Assembly: GCA_944380095.1 (NCBI GenBank)
Contig: CALWGP010000182.1
Coordinates: forward strand, 1 to 38,395
Source: an uncultured Lachnospiraceae bacterium
GTDB lineage: Bacteria; Bacillota; Clostridia; Lachnospirales; Lachnospiraceae
DNA length: 38,395 bases
Direction: 5' to 3'
Shown: piece after piece, positions 1-8,096 of the stretch
Layout of the letters: every line of letters starts with the position of its first letter
Numbering within the stretch: position 1 is the first letter of the stretch
Translations under genes and position numbers: made by a program
The notes under the pieces: generated by a model
Databases searched by the model: none
The model's input: the letters and a program-made list of their open reading frames with translations, nothing else
Told to the model about the DNA's origin: nothing

Positions 1-142
1 CAATCTCCACCGTGCGGTCCGACGAATTGTTGTTATAAACATAAATAACCGCATCCGGCAGCGCCGCTTTCGCGTCGTAAATTACCTTTTCGATGGTCTT
101 TTCTTCATTGTAGCAGGGAATCAATACCGCTATTTTATCCAT
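1..142 (-). CDS. Family 2 glycosyltransferase, N-terminal fragment
   Basis: Only the first 47 codons are in the window; the gene runs off the left edge. The visible protein starts MDKIAVLIPCYNEEKTI and continues to a YNNNSSDRT segment, the nucleotide-binding start of GT-A fold family 2 glycosyltransferases. The ATG at 142-140 overlaps the stop of the upstream membrane protein by 8 nt and follows a GGAGGAG ribosome site inside that gene, so the two are translationally coupled. The substrate cannot be told from this piece. Polyprenyl-phosphate-sugar synthases and ordinary cytoplasmic GT2s begin alike. Confidence 0.85.
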   Translation of the reverse strand, partial: MDKIAVLIPCYNEEKTIEKVIYDAKAALPDAVIYVYNNNSSDRTVEI

Positions 143-1445
143 TTTCTCCTCCATGCCGGAGCTCTTTTTGCTCCGTTTTGTAGCTTTGCGGGAACAAAAG
201 ATCCATGATCCATACCGCGCCGGCCAGCACCGTTACAGAAAGTTCCCGATATGTATACCAATAATGCACCCAGGCGTGGTTGGTCGTTATCCCGATCCAT
301 GCCAGCGGAAGCGCCATGCAAATCAGATAGGGAATCCCCTTCAGAAATTCCTTCCGATCCGGCTTTTTCCTGTCCGTCCGAAGCCAGAGAAACAGGCAGG
401 TCCCCAAAAACAGCGCCGCCAAAAGAAGATAGGGCCATTTTAAAAGCACCTGGATATTTTTTCCCAATACGAGGAAAGCATTCAGGCTTTCCTGTTCTTC
501 CCCCACGTTGGAAGTCCGCTCCAGAATCTTTCCCCAGACCTCAGGAAAAAGATTGATTCCACCCAGAAGCCAGGCGCAGATCCACTTGCCGGCCCACATC
601 GCCACATAACCTGCTCCCCAGGAAATCATGGCTCCAAACGTCAGCTTCAGCCGGCCAACCCAGTCCATCCTGTTTTCCAGCAAAAGGGCCAGCACAAGCG
701 GCAATCCCAGGGTAATCAGCGGGTAGGTCAGCAGATCCAGGTAACTGGTCAGCATACCTGCCGACAGAAAAAGGAACAGATAACGGCTGGGGTTCCTCTT
801 TTTCATCCACAGTACCATGATGCTTCCGGCCAGTGCAATATAATATACCCAGGAAAACTGCAGCGACAGCGGAAGGACAATGGGATTTAGCACCGCCGCC
901 ATCAAAAGTACCGGGATCTGCCACCGTTCCCCCATCCTCTTTCGTATCAGGAATAACACTAAGAGCAAAAGTCCGCCCTGCAGTACCAGATTGATCATCC
1001 GAATTTCGCTCACATTAAAAAGAAGGAGAAGGGGTTTTAAGATCACCAGATAGCCGTGCCAGTAACGAAAATATGTCTTTTCATACCTAAGTTCTTCCTT
1101 TTCTGTCACATCATTGGCATAATCATTTAGGGATTGCGTCTGGCTTGTATTTTGGTACTGATATCTCGCATTTCTTATCGCATCTTTCAAAGGGTGGCCG
1201 CTTCCGGGGTGAATTGCAGTAGCATACATCAGACTATCCGTATAGTTATCTAACTGACTGCTTTTATACCCTTGAATAATCTGCGGATAGACTCCTTCAT
1301 AATTGAACAGTTCGTCTGACTCCGCCACATGGCTTTTCATTCTCCCCACAGGAAGGGCATAAACTGCCGTAAGAAGCAGAATCCCAATTACAATGAAAAT
1401 CAGTACCAGTACTGCCGATCTCCAGCATACTTTGCTAAATTTCAT
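135..1445 (-). CDS. Multi-spanning membrane protein, GT-C-like, unassigned
   Basis: A 436-residue protein I cannot place in a named family. A hydrophobic segment at about 11-31 is followed by an extracytoplasmic stretch of roughly 95 residues and then eight or more hydrophobic helices. An acidic pair (D44, E45) just after the first helix and a YFRYWHGYLVILKP segment before the second recall the first-loop layout of GT-C glycosyltransferases that use polyprenyl-phosphate sugars. The start ATG overlaps the end of the PTPS-related membrane protein upstream by 11 nt, with GGAGG about 12 nt before it. Next to another GT-C-like gene and an ArnC-like GT2, the likely role is transfer of a lipid-linked sugar outside the membrane. 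This is inference. Confidence 0.7.
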   Translation of the reverse strand: MKFSKVCWRSAVLVLIFIVIGILLLTAVYALPVGRMKSHVAESDELFNYEGVYPQIIQGYKSSQLDNYTDSLMYATAIHPGSGHPLKDAIRNARYQYQNTSQTQSLNDYANDVTEKEELRYEKTYFRYWHGYLVILKPLLLLFNVSEIRMINLVLQGGLLLLVLFLIRKRMGERWQIPVLLMAAVLNPIVLPLSLQFSWVYYIALAGSIMVLWMKKRNPSRYLFLFLSAGMLTSYLDLLTYPLITLGLPLVLALLLENRMDWVGRLKLTFGAMISWGAGYVAMWAGKWICAWLLGGINLFPEVWGKILERTSNVGEEQESLNAFLVLGKNIQVLLKWPYLLLAALFLGTCLFLWLRTDRKKPDRKEFLKGIPYLICMALPLAWIGITTNHAWVHYWYTYRELSVTVLAGAVWIMDLLFPQSYKTEQKELRHGGENG

Positions 1446-3759
1446 TTCCAGTCATACTCCTCCGATATTCGCGTTGATTTCTTCTTTCCCTAAAAAGGCT
1501 ACACGCAATTCCCACAACAGATATCAAAGAAATCATCTCCGCTACCCTCCAGAGAACAGGTTCCCTGTATTCCACCTGTATGGTTCCGGAATAGTTCCCC
1601 GCAAGCGTCAGGCGAACCCTGCAGTTTTCACCGGAACCGATGAGAATCTGACCTCCGGTCTGTTTATCCCTGGCTTCATAGCCCCGGTAATAGGTCATCG
1701 GCAATTCCACCGTTTGTTCCTGGTCTGACATATTTGTACAGCTCAGCTCATAATGTGTACCATTCTTTTCTCTTGATACAATTTGTACGCCATCATCGGC
1801 CCAAATCTTACCCTCTGGGAAATTGTCCTTATCTGCATCCAGACTTGCTGGCAAATATTCCTCATTTCCCAGTTTAAATGTTCCTTCTGTTTCCGCATCT
1901 GCCATATAAACATAATCTTTCTCCGCAGATACCGACTCATAAAAATAGCCTGTGGAAATAACGGTCATTCCCACCATAACCAATCCCAGAATAACGGCAT
2001 ATTGTCGCTTCTTTTCGCTCCATCGATCAAGGACAATACAGTTTAAGACAGTAAATACAGCCACCGCCGCTCCAAGCACCCTCCATGGAAACTGCAATCT
2101 CGATGACAAAACCGCCAGGACATCGCTTATTTCATATAAGAAATCCCACGGAAAATAAATCGTGCTCATAAAGAGCAGGATGAGCCCGCTGACGCTGCAA
2201 TATCTGCCCAGGCGCCATAGCCTTCCCCCTTCTTTAGAAGTCCTCCAATCTTTCAAAAACAAAACCAATCCCAATACGAACACGATGCCAATAGCAAAAG
2301 TTCTGTCCCTTCCTTCCGTCAATCCTTCCACAATGGAAAAGTTGCCTAAATTTCCGTTTGGAAACACGGCAAACACCTGGCTTAAAAAAGCCCCCGCCGT
2401 TTGGATCGGACCGCCGTATGCCTGGCTGTTTACCTTCCATTCTTCCCGCATCATATAGTCCAGAAAAGGCAGGAGGAAAAATAAATTGATTGCCGCTGTA
2501 GCTGCTACCGCTTTAGAAAAATCTGCAAGGCAGGTTTTGGTAAACGTTCTTTTCCAGCATACCAGGCAGGTAATCCCCAGCATAATGACCACAATCTCGC
2601 AGGACAGAATATGGCATTGAATAATCCCCGTCATTCCGGCTGTCAGCAGCAGCCAGCTGCGCTTTCTCTCCTCCTTTTCCGCTATCAGAATTTCCCATTC
2701 TCCCACAAAAATAAGCAGCAGAAAAGTCTGAGCCGTGAATTCCCCTACCGCGTCTCTGACATAAAGGTTCATCAGCCGGTAGGGCGCAAACGTGTACAGG
2801 ACTCCTCCTGTCAGCGCAATTTTTTCGCTCTTTACTATTCGTTTCAGGCAATAAACCGCAATCAGAAATGTCAGAAAATTTATGACTAATATATAGATTT
2901 TATACGACAATTGCAATGGAAATCCAATCCAACGAAGAATCCCCGCAATAGCCAATATCCCGTCCCCGTAAAATACGGAAACCGGGTATCCATAGCCGTT
3001 CATCCACTGAGGCTGGATGCGGACCGGAAACTGTCCATCCCTCAGCCCTTCCGCAATTCCCTCTATCCGCAGAAGATGAAAGGGCAGATCATAAGAATCG
3101 TACAGATACGGCATCATAACAGGCAGCGTAGCTGCCGCTGCGATCCCTGCTCCGCAAAGAAGTCTCCTTCTGAGCTCTGTACGCCCATGAGTCATGGCCA
3201 TGACCACCCAGAGTCCGGCCCCTGCTGCTGTCAGAAACAGGATACATCTCTCCAGCGCCCTGGTCTGTCTGATTTCTATTCCATTCAGGATCAGATATCC
3301 TTCTCCGCCATAGCGGATCTTTACCTGAAATCCCTCCACCGGCTGCAAATAGTAGGCATCCAGTGTCTTTTTCACACGCCCGCTTTCCAGCGGTTTCCCG
3401 TTTCTGCCCAGCAAAACCCGGTAAGTATCCACTTTGCTGGAAAATGCGTATTCCGAGCCGCTTCCCTCGCATTGATACCGGATGGTTACCTGATAGCTTC
3501 CTGCAGGCAAATCCAGTATTGGCGTCTGGGCAAATACGTCCCCGTATTCCAGGCTGTTGTCCACGTACCAGCCCGGGACATTCTCATTAATTACATTCGC
3601 GTCAAAATGAACCGCTTCCCCTACCAGTTCCAGCTGTTCTTCCCCGAAGTCCCATACCTTTACCGGCTGAAGCATCCGGATAATACAGACGGCTGCAATT
3701 ACCGCCAAGGCAATTGCCCCAAAAATTTTTCCTTTGTGTTTTCTGATCCACTCCCTCAT
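1435..3759 (-). CDS. PTPS-related (YfhO/GT-C-like) large membrane glycosyltransferase candidate
   Basis: A 774-residue membrane protein. After a signal-anchor helix (about 12-30), residues 33-165 form a soluble region rich in beta-type sequence that resembles a jelly-roll or carbohydrate-binding fold. Many transmembrane helices follow from about 171, then a C-terminal extracytoplasmic domain and a last helix. The motif DSYDLPFHLLRIEG (about 221-234) and the following GQFPVRIQPQWMNGYGYP match the membrane family annotated as 6-pyruvoyl-tetrahydropterin synthase-related (PF10131); that name is historical and the proteins look like GT-C enzymes. The acidic residues and histidine in this first loop would be the catalytic candidates. 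It lies 15 nt after the deacetylase gene and overlaps the next membrane gene. Confidence 0.75.
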   Translation of the reverse strand: MREWIRKHKGKIFGAIALAVIAAVCIIRMLQPVKVWDFGEEQLELVGEAVHFDANVINENVPGWYVDNSLEYGDVFAQTPILDLPAGSYQVTIRYQCEGSGSEYAFSSKVDTYRVLLGRNGKPLESGRVKKTLDAYYLQPVEGFQVKIRYGGEGYLILNGIEIRQTRALERCILFLTAAGAGLWVVMAMTHGRTELRRRLLCGAGIAAAATLPVMMPYLYDSYDLPFHLLRIEGIAEGLRDGQFPVRIQPQWMNGYGYPVSVFYGDGILAIAGILRWIGFPLQLSYKIYILVINFLTFLIAVYCLKRIVKSEKIALTGGVLYTFAPYRLMNLYVRDAVGEFTAQTFLLLIFVGEWEILIAEKEERKRSWLLLTAGMTGIIQCHILSCEIVVIMLGITCLVCWKRTFTKTCLADFSKAVAATAAINLFFLLPFLDYMMREEWKVNSQAYGGPIQTAGAFLSQVFAVFPNGNLGNFSIVEGLTEGRDRTFAIGIVFVLGLVLFLKDWRTSKEGGRLWRLGRYCSVSGLILLFMSTIYFPWDFLYEISDVLAVLSSRLQFPWRVLGAAVAVFTVLNCIVLDRWSEKKRQYAVILGLVMVGMTVISTGYFYESVSAEKDYVYMADAETEGTFKLGNEEYLPASLDADKDNFPEGKIWADDGVQIVSREKNGTHYELSCTNMSDQEQTVELPMTYYRGYEARDKQTGGQILIGSGENCRVRLTLAGNYSGTIQVEYREPVLWRVAEMISLISVVGIACSLFRERRNQREYRRSMTGNEI

Positions 3760-3774
3760 AGCGTCCCTCTCTTC

Positions 3775-4659
3775 TCAAAAAGACAGCCCCATCACCGCTT
3801 CTTTTTCTACCTGCCTTCCCCTGGACAGATGAAATTCAATGGCTTCCTTCTGGCTGAATTCCACTGTGATTTCCTCTTTTTGCACCTGCCCCGGATGGAA
3901 TAAAATCTCCAGGGTCCGTCCCTCTTTTTCGGCGGCTCTTTTCATCGCGGGAAAAAGCTTCTCCACCCGCTTTTGGTCCATGTTTCCGCTCATGACCAGC
4001 CCCCACAGATACATGGGCTCGAGCCCTGCTCCGCGCAGTCTTTTTTCCAGAAGCCGGGAGCAGAAATTCAAAATCAGATTTTTGACGAAATTCACCGGAC
4101 GGTAAGTCTTATAGAGAGATGTCTCTCTTACAAAAGGGAAAAACGGTTCCCTCGCGTCCCGGATATATTCCGCCCGCCATCCGTTCTCCTCCAGCACTTC
4201 AAACAGCGCATCCGCCACCACCGGAATCATGTGGGTGTGCTGATGACTATCAATCCGAAGCGCTTTCATCTCCGGAAATGCGCTCCTCACTTTTTCGATC
4301 TGAAGCTTCATCTCCCTTTTTAGCTGCTCTTTCAGTTTCTTTCGGCCGGGCATCCAGGAAGACAGAAACAGTTTTCCCCAGGAAATAGAGAAATGCCCCT
4401 GCCCGTCCACCAGGGAAGGCAGCCGCTTGGGACGCTCCAGACAGCTTCCCTCCATAAAATTCAAATGCACGGAAATCAGCGGCTTTTTAGGGAAATCTTT
4501 CTCCCTCTCCCGGTACAGTGCCACGCACTGTTCAAAACAGCCCATGTTGGAAAGAACGCTGATACTATCCAGCTTTCCCGCCGTCAGGCAATCCAGGATG
4601 TCCCTGCTGGCATGCAGGGATTCCCCGAAATCGTCCGCATGTACGTCAATCTTTCCCAT
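3775..4659 (-). CDS. ChbG/YdjC/NaxD-like carbohydrate deacetylase
   Basis: A 294-residue protein of the YdjC/ChbG superfamily, metal-dependent enzymes that remove acetyl groups from N-acetylated sugars. The N-terminus has the HADDFGES signature (H7, D9, D10). SVHLNF carries H65, DSHQHTHM carries H139, H141 and H143, and FHPG carries H255, so the expected metal and catalytic residues are all present. There is no signal peptide, so it acts in the cytoplasm. Its start overlaps the ArnC/GtrB-like GT2 gene by 14 nt. That coupling recalls Francisella NaxD, a YdjC-family enzyme that deacetylates undecaprenyl-phosphate-GalNAc made by the GT2 FlmF2. A cytosolic chitooligosaccharide deacetylase role is possible but does not suit the context. 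Confidence 0.85.
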   Translation of the reverse strand: MGKIDVHADDFGESLHASRDILDCLTAGKLDSISVLSNMGCFEQCVALYREREKDFPKKPLISVHLNFMEGSCLERPKRLPSLVDGQGHFSISWGKLFLSSWMPGRKKLKEQLKREMKLQIEKVRSAFPEMKALRIDSHQHTHMIPVVADALFEVLEENGWRAEYIRDAREPFFPFVRETSLYKTYRPVNFVKNLILNFCSRLLEKRLRGAGLEPMYLWGLVMSGNMDQKRVEKLFPAMKRAAEKEGRTLEILFHPGQVQKEEITVEFSQKEAIEFHLSRGRQVEKEAVMGLSF

Positions 4660-5632
4660 CTTCGCTTTCCCCTTCTTCCCGCAAAATCATAGCGTCGATG
4701 ATATAGCGGGGACGTCCTTTGCTCTCCATATAGATTTTTCCGATATACTCCCCGATAATTCCCTGGGACAAAAGCATCATTCCGCCGATCAGGCAGGTGG
4801 AGGCCACCGTCGTCGTCCAGCCGGGCACTACTCTGCCATGAGCCCAGTCCACGATACAGGAAATAAAGATCCCGGCGCTGAGCAAACAGGTCAGAAAGCC
4901 CAGCAGCATGATCAGCTGAAGCGGCCGGGTGCTCATGGATGTGATTCCGTCCACGGCCAGCGTCATCATCTTTTTAAACGTATATTTGGACTGTCCGGCT
5001 TCCCGTTCCTTCACATCAAAATAAACGATATCCGACTGAAATCCCATGGTGGGGATCAACCCCCGCAAAAACAGGTTCGTCTCCTTAAATTCCGCCAGGG
5101 CGTTCAGCGCCTTTTTTGACATGAGCCTGTAGTCCGCATGGTTGGTAATGGTTTTGCATCCCAGGGCATGCATCAGTTTATAGAAAATCCCTGCCGTGGC
5201 CTTTTTGAAAAAGCCGTCCGTATTCCGGTCATTTCTCACGCCGTAGACGATATCGCAGCCTTTCTCATAGCAATCCAGAAAAGCGTCCAGCGCCTCGATA
5301 TCCTGCTGCAGGTCGGCGTCGATGGTCACCACCGCATCCGCCCTGGTCCGCGACGCCATCATTCCCGCCAGGATCGCGCTCTGGTGCCCGTAATTGCGGG
5401 AAAAACACAGTCCCGCAAACAGCGGATCCCGCTTTGTCCATTCGCAGATCATGGGCCAGGTCCTGTCCTTGCTCCCGTCATTGACGAACATCACTTTGCT
5501 TTGGGAAGAAATCCTCCCTGCATTCCGCAGCCGTTCCATCTTTTCCTGTAAAACGCCCGCCGTCTTATCCAGCACTTCCTCTTCGTTATAACACGGCACG
5601 ACGAGATATAAAATCGTATTTTTTCTTTCCAT
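4646..5632 (-). CDS. GtrB/ArnC/DPM1-like polyprenyl-phosphate glycosyltransferase (GT2)
   Basis: A 328-residue protein that should move a sugar from a nucleotide donor to undecaprenyl phosphate on the inner face of the membrane. The GT-A domain has VVPCYNEEEVL (11-21), NDGSKDRT (51-58), the metal-binding DADLQQD (105-111) and QSKYTFKKMM near 214-223. Two transmembrane helices at about 238-262 and 270-293 are followed by GEYIGKIYMESKGRPRY, the usual C-terminal signature of GtrB-type enzymes. It is the first gene after a strong candidate promoter at 5665-5693 and is coupled to the deacetylase downstream. Its lipid-linked product could supply the GT-C enzymes of the locus. The sugar is unknown; an N-acetylhexosamine would fit the deacetylase. 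Confidence 0.9.
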   Translation of the reverse strand: MERKNTILYLVVPCYNEEEVLDKTAGVLQEKMERLRNAGRISSQSKVMFVNDGSKDRTWPMICEWTKRDPLFAGLCFSRNYGHQSAILAGMMASRTRADAVVTIDADLQQDIEALDAFLDCYEKGCDIVYGVRNDRNTDGFFKKATAGIFYKLMHALGCKTITNHADYRLMSKKALNALAEFKETNLFLRGLIPTMGFQSDIVYFDVKEREAGQSKYTFKKMMTLAVDGITSMSTRPLQLIMLLGFLTCLLSAGIFISCIVDWAHGRVVPGWTTTVASTCLIGGMMLLSQGIIGEYIGKIYMESKGRPRYIIDAMILREEGESEDGKD

Positions 5633-5664
5633 AGTCTGATATCTCCCGGATCGTTTGTCGCCTT

Positions 5665-5693
5665 ATTCTAACACAAAACACGATATCTGGCAA
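5665..5693 (-). promoter_or_regulatory. Sigma-A-type promoter upstream of the GtrB-deacetylase sub-operon
   Basis: Read on the minus strand there is TTGCCA (5693-5688), a spacer of exactly 17 nt, then TAGAAT (5670-5665) preceded by TGT, which makes an extended -10. Transcription would start near 5658, about 26 nt before the ATG at 5632, leaving room for a GGGAG ribosome site. It lies in the largest gap (63 nt) of the minus-strand gene series, and its -35 starts right behind the stop of the preceding GT2. I see no terminator hairpin here, so read-through from upstream is likely too. Confidence 0.65.
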
Positions 5694-5695
5694 TT

Positions 5696-6595
5696 TTACA
5701 CGCCTTTAGGGCCATACTTTCTTTTCCAGAGCTGGAAAATTGCCCAGCCGGGCAGTCGGCATGCCACCGCAAGCCCGTACTTCCTTCCTTCTTCCTTCTC
5801 CTGTTTCGTCAAAGGTTTTGCCGCCTGCCGGTAAACGTTATACAACAATGCCATCTTCAGCTTTGTTTTCAGATTGACCGCAGGATCTTTCAGATAAACG
5901 CAGGAACGGGCCATCATTCCTCTGGGGGATTTCAGTTTCATCCGCTTTCCGGACCGGGTAAGACCGCCTTCCAGATAATCGCTGATATAAATACATCGAT
6001 TGATATGGATCATTTCATAGGGGCCTGACATCTGCACCCATACCAGATCCTCCGGTAAAAATTTTTCTCCTTCAAATACAGGAAAGGGATAACGCTTCAG
6101 AATCTCCGTGAAAAAGACTTCCGCTTTATCTCCCCCGATGCCGCCATTAATCCGGACATTCACGTAGGTACTTCTCTCCTCTTCTTTGGGAAAAAACGCT
6201 TCGTTCACCCTTCCATCCGGATAAAAACGCAGAAAGCTGTAGCCGCACAGCGCGTTATCCCCAGGATACAGGCGATAGTAGTGTAAGATCGTGGACACAG
6301 CATCTTCCGGAAGCCAGTCATCGCTGTCCACGATGAAGGTCAACTCCGTTTGGATCCGGGCAATACCCGCATTCAGCGCCGTATGCTTTCCCCCGTTTTC
6401 CTTTCTGATCCACCGGATGGAAACCTCTCCTTCTTTCATCCAGTTTTGAACCAGCGCTTCCGTTTTATCTTTGCTGCCGTCGTCCACGATCATCCATAAA
6501 AAATCCCTGTTATTCTGGTTTTTCAGGCTGTGATAGAGTTTGGGCAGGCAATCGGAGCGGTTATACGTAGGCGTCAAAATCGTCAGCGTTTTCAT
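5696..6595 (-). CDS. Family 2 glycosyltransferase (cytoplasmic)
   Basis: A 299-residue GT2 with the GT-A fold. It begins MKTLTILTPTYNRSDCLPKL, has IVDDGSKDKTE at 36-46, a GGKHTALNAG segment at 68-77 and the metal-binding DSDD at 90-93. Both the GGKHTALN and DSDDWLP forms are common in capsule and exopolysaccharide GT2s. There are no clear membrane helices. A start nine codons earlier is open, but the ATG at 6595 directly follows the stop of the membrane gene upstream (1 nt gap) and has GGGAGGGAG in front of it, so I chose it. Acceptor and donor cannot be told. Confidence 0.88.
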   Translation of the reverse strand: MKTLTILTPTYNRSDCLPKLYHSLKNQNNRDFLWMIVDDGSKDKTEALVQNWMKEGEVSIRWIRKENGGKHTALNAGIARIQTELTFIVDSDDWLPEDAVSTILHYYRLYPGDNALCGYSFLRFYPDGRVNEAFFPKEEERSTYVNVRINGGIGGDKAEVFFTEILKRYPFPVFEGEKFLPEDLVWVQMSGPYEMIHINRCIYISDYLEGGLTRSGKRMKLKSPRGMMARSCVYLKDPAVNLKTKLKMALLYNVYRQAAKPLTKQEKEEGRKYGLAVACRLPGWAIFQLWKRKYGPKGV

Positions 6596-6596
6596 C

Positions 6597-8069
6597 TCAA
6601 TGCTCCCTCCCGACGCGCACAACCCTGTCCTTTCGGTAAAACTCGCACATTACCGTGTTTGTCCATGCTTCCGGATCCTCCATGATCTCCATGTGCATCA
6701 GAGGTCCCTGATCCGAATTCATCTCCGGCAGCTGGATATCCTTCTTCGAATCATCCAGCAAAATTTCCATTCTTTCCTGCATCTGGGCCTTATAATCATC
6801 CGCCCTTCCGCTGGTAATAAAAGACAGACAGTTAAAAAATGTCGTTTCCTTCAGCGTTCCCTTTTTGATTCCCACCGTCGCCAGACACAGGAGTGCCGTT
6901 CCAACAAAAATCCATTTTTTCCATAGTCTCCATCCGCTCCGCGCCCGTTCTGTCCCCAGTTTTACCCTCAGCCATCCCAATGTGTACACAACAGCGGCCA
7001 TGGCAGTCAGTACAAAAACCTGGAAAATCGTATTGGGAACGCCGCCGGAAACCTCTACCCCGGCATAAATTCCCGGCGCAAACATCGCGCACCACAGACA
7101 AAACAGAAAAGCGTCCATCAAAAACGGAAGGCGGAAAGAAAATTCCAGCGTTTCCATTTTGCAATAAAAATTCCACAAAAAAACGGCCGCCAAAATCAAA
7201 ATGACGTAGACAAACGGCTTTTCTTTTCCGTATTGCAGGATCGTCTGCACTCCCTGCATAAAAGATTGCAATATGGTTTCAACCGCTCTGACCGCTGAAA
7301 ATCCGAAGGATTCTCCGCCGCGGATGGAATTTCCCGGCGACAATACGCTGACCGCAAGACCTGCCATCTCTGCTCCCAGACTCACCAGCAGCCACAGGGA
7401 TTTTCTCCTGCGCTTCCCGTAAACGATCAGAAGCGCCACAAGAACCATGGGCGCAAACAGCGCCGCCAGATAGCTGGAGCCTCCCAGCGCAGCCATACAC
7501 AGCAATGCGCCGGCTCCAAAGCGTACCCGATAAGTATCGATATATCTGGAAAAACACCATACCGCCAGCATCGCCAGACAATAAGGAATGATGTAGTGCG
7601 CTGTCCCGTTCCACCAGAAAATTCCTGACTTCGTGCTAGGAATAAACTGCAGGGTCAAAAACAAAACTGTCGTGTTGATTACAATCCAGCCTTCCACTGG
7701 AAGCCCCAGCTTCTGCACCATGCAATAACGAGTCAGTACCGATGTGCAAAAAACATTGATTCCCACCATAAAAATCGGGACGATCCAGTAGGCATTCGGA
7801 GAAAACACCTCCGGCTGAAGCCCCATCCAGAAAATGGTAAACCAGGTTCCCTGCCATCCGTGCCAGAAAGCCCTCGTATTCTCTGCGGAAGCCTTCAGCG
7901 TCTGCCAAAGGGAATGGGTATCCTGCCAGGCCCAGTGCGCCATGGCTCCGTAATGGTAATCATCCCCAGTCGCGTGAACATATCCCGCCAGATAAAAAAC
8001 CGGCAGGAGACTGAGCACAAATCCAAGCAAAACGAGCCCGGATAGGTAATTGATCTTTTTTTGTTTCAT
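6597..8069 (-). CDS. DUF6056-like multi-spanning membrane protein, GT-C candidate
   Basis: A 490-residue polytopic membrane protein with about 11 hydrophobic helices. After the first helix comes ATGDDYHYGAMAHWAW (33-48), where D36 and D37 stand where the catalytic acid of GT-C glycosyltransferases is found. WWNGTAHYIIPY in a later loop and the overall layout resemble proteins I know as DUF6056, common in Clostridia polysaccharide loci. The C-terminal 80 residues are a soluble extracytoplasmic tail. The ATG has GGGAGGATC at ideal spacing. A role as lipid-linked-sugar transferase is inference from topology and neighbours; the family has no established function known to me. Confidence 0.75.
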   Translation of the reverse strand: MKQKKINYLSGLVLLGFVLSLLPVFYLAGYVHATGDDYHYGAMAHWAWQDTHSLWQTLKASAENTRAFWHGWQGTWFTIFWMGLQPEVFSPNAYWIVPIFMVGINVFCTSVLTRYCMVQKLGLPVEGWIVINTTVLFLTLQFIPSTKSGIFWWNGTAHYIIPYCLAMLAVWCFSRYIDTYRVRFGAGALLCMAALGGSSYLAALFAPMVLVALLIVYGKRRRKSLWLLVSLGAEMAGLAVSVLSPGNSIRGGESFGFSAVRAVETILQSFMQGVQTILQYGKEKPFVYVILILAAVFLWNFYCKMETLEFSFRLPFLMDAFLFCLWCAMFAPGIYAGVEVSGGVPNTIFQVFVLTAMAAVVYTLGWLRVKLGTERARSGWRLWKKWIFVGTALLCLATVGIKKGTLKETTFFNCLSFITSGRADDYKAQMQERMEILLDDSKKDIQLPEMNSDQGPLMHMEIMEDPEAWTNTVMCEFYRKDRVVRVGREH

Positions 8070-8096
8070 AAAGATCCTCCCAAAAAGCTATTTCCT

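Noticed and set aside
2911..3903. Plus-strand open frame of 330 codons opposite the PTPS-related membrane gene
   Set aside because: The minus frame has clear helices and family motifs. The plus frame is low-complexity, rich in His, Pro, Gln and Arg, has no ribosome site, and looks like a mirror of hydrophobic codons.
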